Part shown: positions 25,110 through 25,385 of the stretch, piece after piece
Position numbering within the stretch: the first letter of the stretch is position 1
How the letters are laid out: each line of letters opens with the position of its first letter
Assembly (NCBI GenBank): GCA_017941505.1
Contig: JAGAWH010000079.1
Location: 1 to 25,385, forward strand
DNA from: Faecalicoccus sp.
Lineage (GTDB): Bacteria > Bacillota_I > Bacilli_A > Erysipelotrichales > Erysipelotrichaceae
Direction: 5' to 3'
Length of the DNA: 25,385 nt
Notes under the pieces: model-generated
What the model was told of the DNA's origin: nothing
What the model saw: only the letters and a program-made list of their open reading frames with translations
Database searches by the model: none
Position numbers and translations under genes: made by a program

Positions 25110-25343
25110 CAAGTCGGCGTAGAAAATACCCAAGTTAAACTATCAAACAAGGAAACAGTTAATAAGATTTTATCATATTGTTCTGTCCCGCGAAGTATAC
25201 TTGAAATTGCCGGATATCTTGGATACAAGGAAAAGAAATCGGTAAGGAAATACATACATTCACTACTGGAGGAAGGAAGACTTGCGATGACGATACCGGA
25301 CAAGCCGCATAGCCGCCTTCAAAAATACATTCCGATTCAATAG
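25110..25343 (+). pseudogene. 3' remnant of an AlbA_2-type ATP-binding / winged-helix protein
   Basis: The frame reads QVGVENTQVKLSNKETV..., continues 'ILSYCSVPRSILEIAGYLGY ... SLLEEGRLAMTIPDKPHSR' and stops at TAG 25341-25343. This is the typical C-terminal winged helix of AlbA_2 (AAA_4-like) DNA-binding/ATP-binding proteins. No start codon or N-terminal domain is present; the frame begins at the right end of the tnpB element. The 5' part is not found on the other side of the element, where the metallophosphoesterase ends, so a deletion accompanied or followed the insertion. Confidence 0.7.
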
Positions 25344-25346
25344 AAA

Positions 25347-25375
25347 ACCGGAGAGGGGACAAATCCTTCTCCGGT
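25347..25375 (+). terminator. Hairpin after the remnant gene
   Basis: ACCGGAGAGGG (25347-25357) pairs with CCTTCTCCGGT (25365-25375) over 11 bp with one G-U pair. No T-run follows before the window ends, so it is only a possible terminator. Confidence 0.4.
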
Positions 25376-25385
25376 AGTTATATTA

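Noticed and set aside
25070..25362. Minus-strand reading frames at the window end
   Set aside because: They are antisense to the right-end palindrome and the AlbA_2-type remnant, have no ribosome site, and encode no recognisable protein.

Overview
The window looks like a chromosomal segment of a low-GC Gram-positive bacterium. Evidence is the strong AGGAGG-type ribosome binding sites, TATAAT and extended -10 promoters, lipobox lipoproteins, tandem cardiolipin synthases and standard code usage. The mix of genes suggests an anaerobic, host-associated Bacillota member, possibly Erysipelotrichia; that assignment is inference. No rRNA, tRNA or CRISPR array was seen.

Layout. 1-2112: two tandem cardiolipin synthase genes, the first cut by the window edge. 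2201-6353: plus-strand genes for a lipoprotein, a large zinc-ribbon/TM/TPR surface protein, an XRE-like regulator and a 52-aa YkvA/DUF1232-like protein. 6494-8624: an AT-rich abiE-type toxin-antitoxin pair on the minus strand, bounded by two inverted copies of a 42-nt palindromic repeat and sitting between two convergent terminators; the toxin gene carries an apparent +1 frameshift. 8677-10095: an orphan GH1 6-phospho-beta-glucosidase. 10197-14190: a signalling block made of an FHA protein and a CpaE/ParA-like ATPase, divergent from a transmembrane Ser/Thr kinase with TPRs that is followed by a 46-aa membrane peptide and a DUF1593 nucleoside-hydrolase-like protein (to 15648). 15649-16222: a structured leader and a 126-aa orphan. 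16352-21130: a four-gene operon of single-pass or lipid-anchored envelope proteins (DUF6273, SH3 lipoprotein, small membrane protein, zinc-ribbon/YD-like protein). 21260-23268: an M50 intramembrane protease with a PqqD-like N-terminus, a small membrane protein and a metallophosphoesterase. About 23311-25108: a tnpB-only IS200/IS605-type element with a probable omega-RNA, abutting the 3' remnant of an AlbA_2/ATP-binding-type gene.

How the parts may work together. Several envelope proteins share one plan: a cytoplasmic sensor or zinc ribbon, one membrane pass, then short TPR-like repeats of the form 'gxYxeAyxxFxxlgxFxDS', then a variable outer domain. Together with the kinase/FHA/ATPase block they look like one phospho-signalling and envelope-monitoring neighbourhood. 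This is inference from architecture and co-location; no secretion machine or phosphatase is visible to anchor it.
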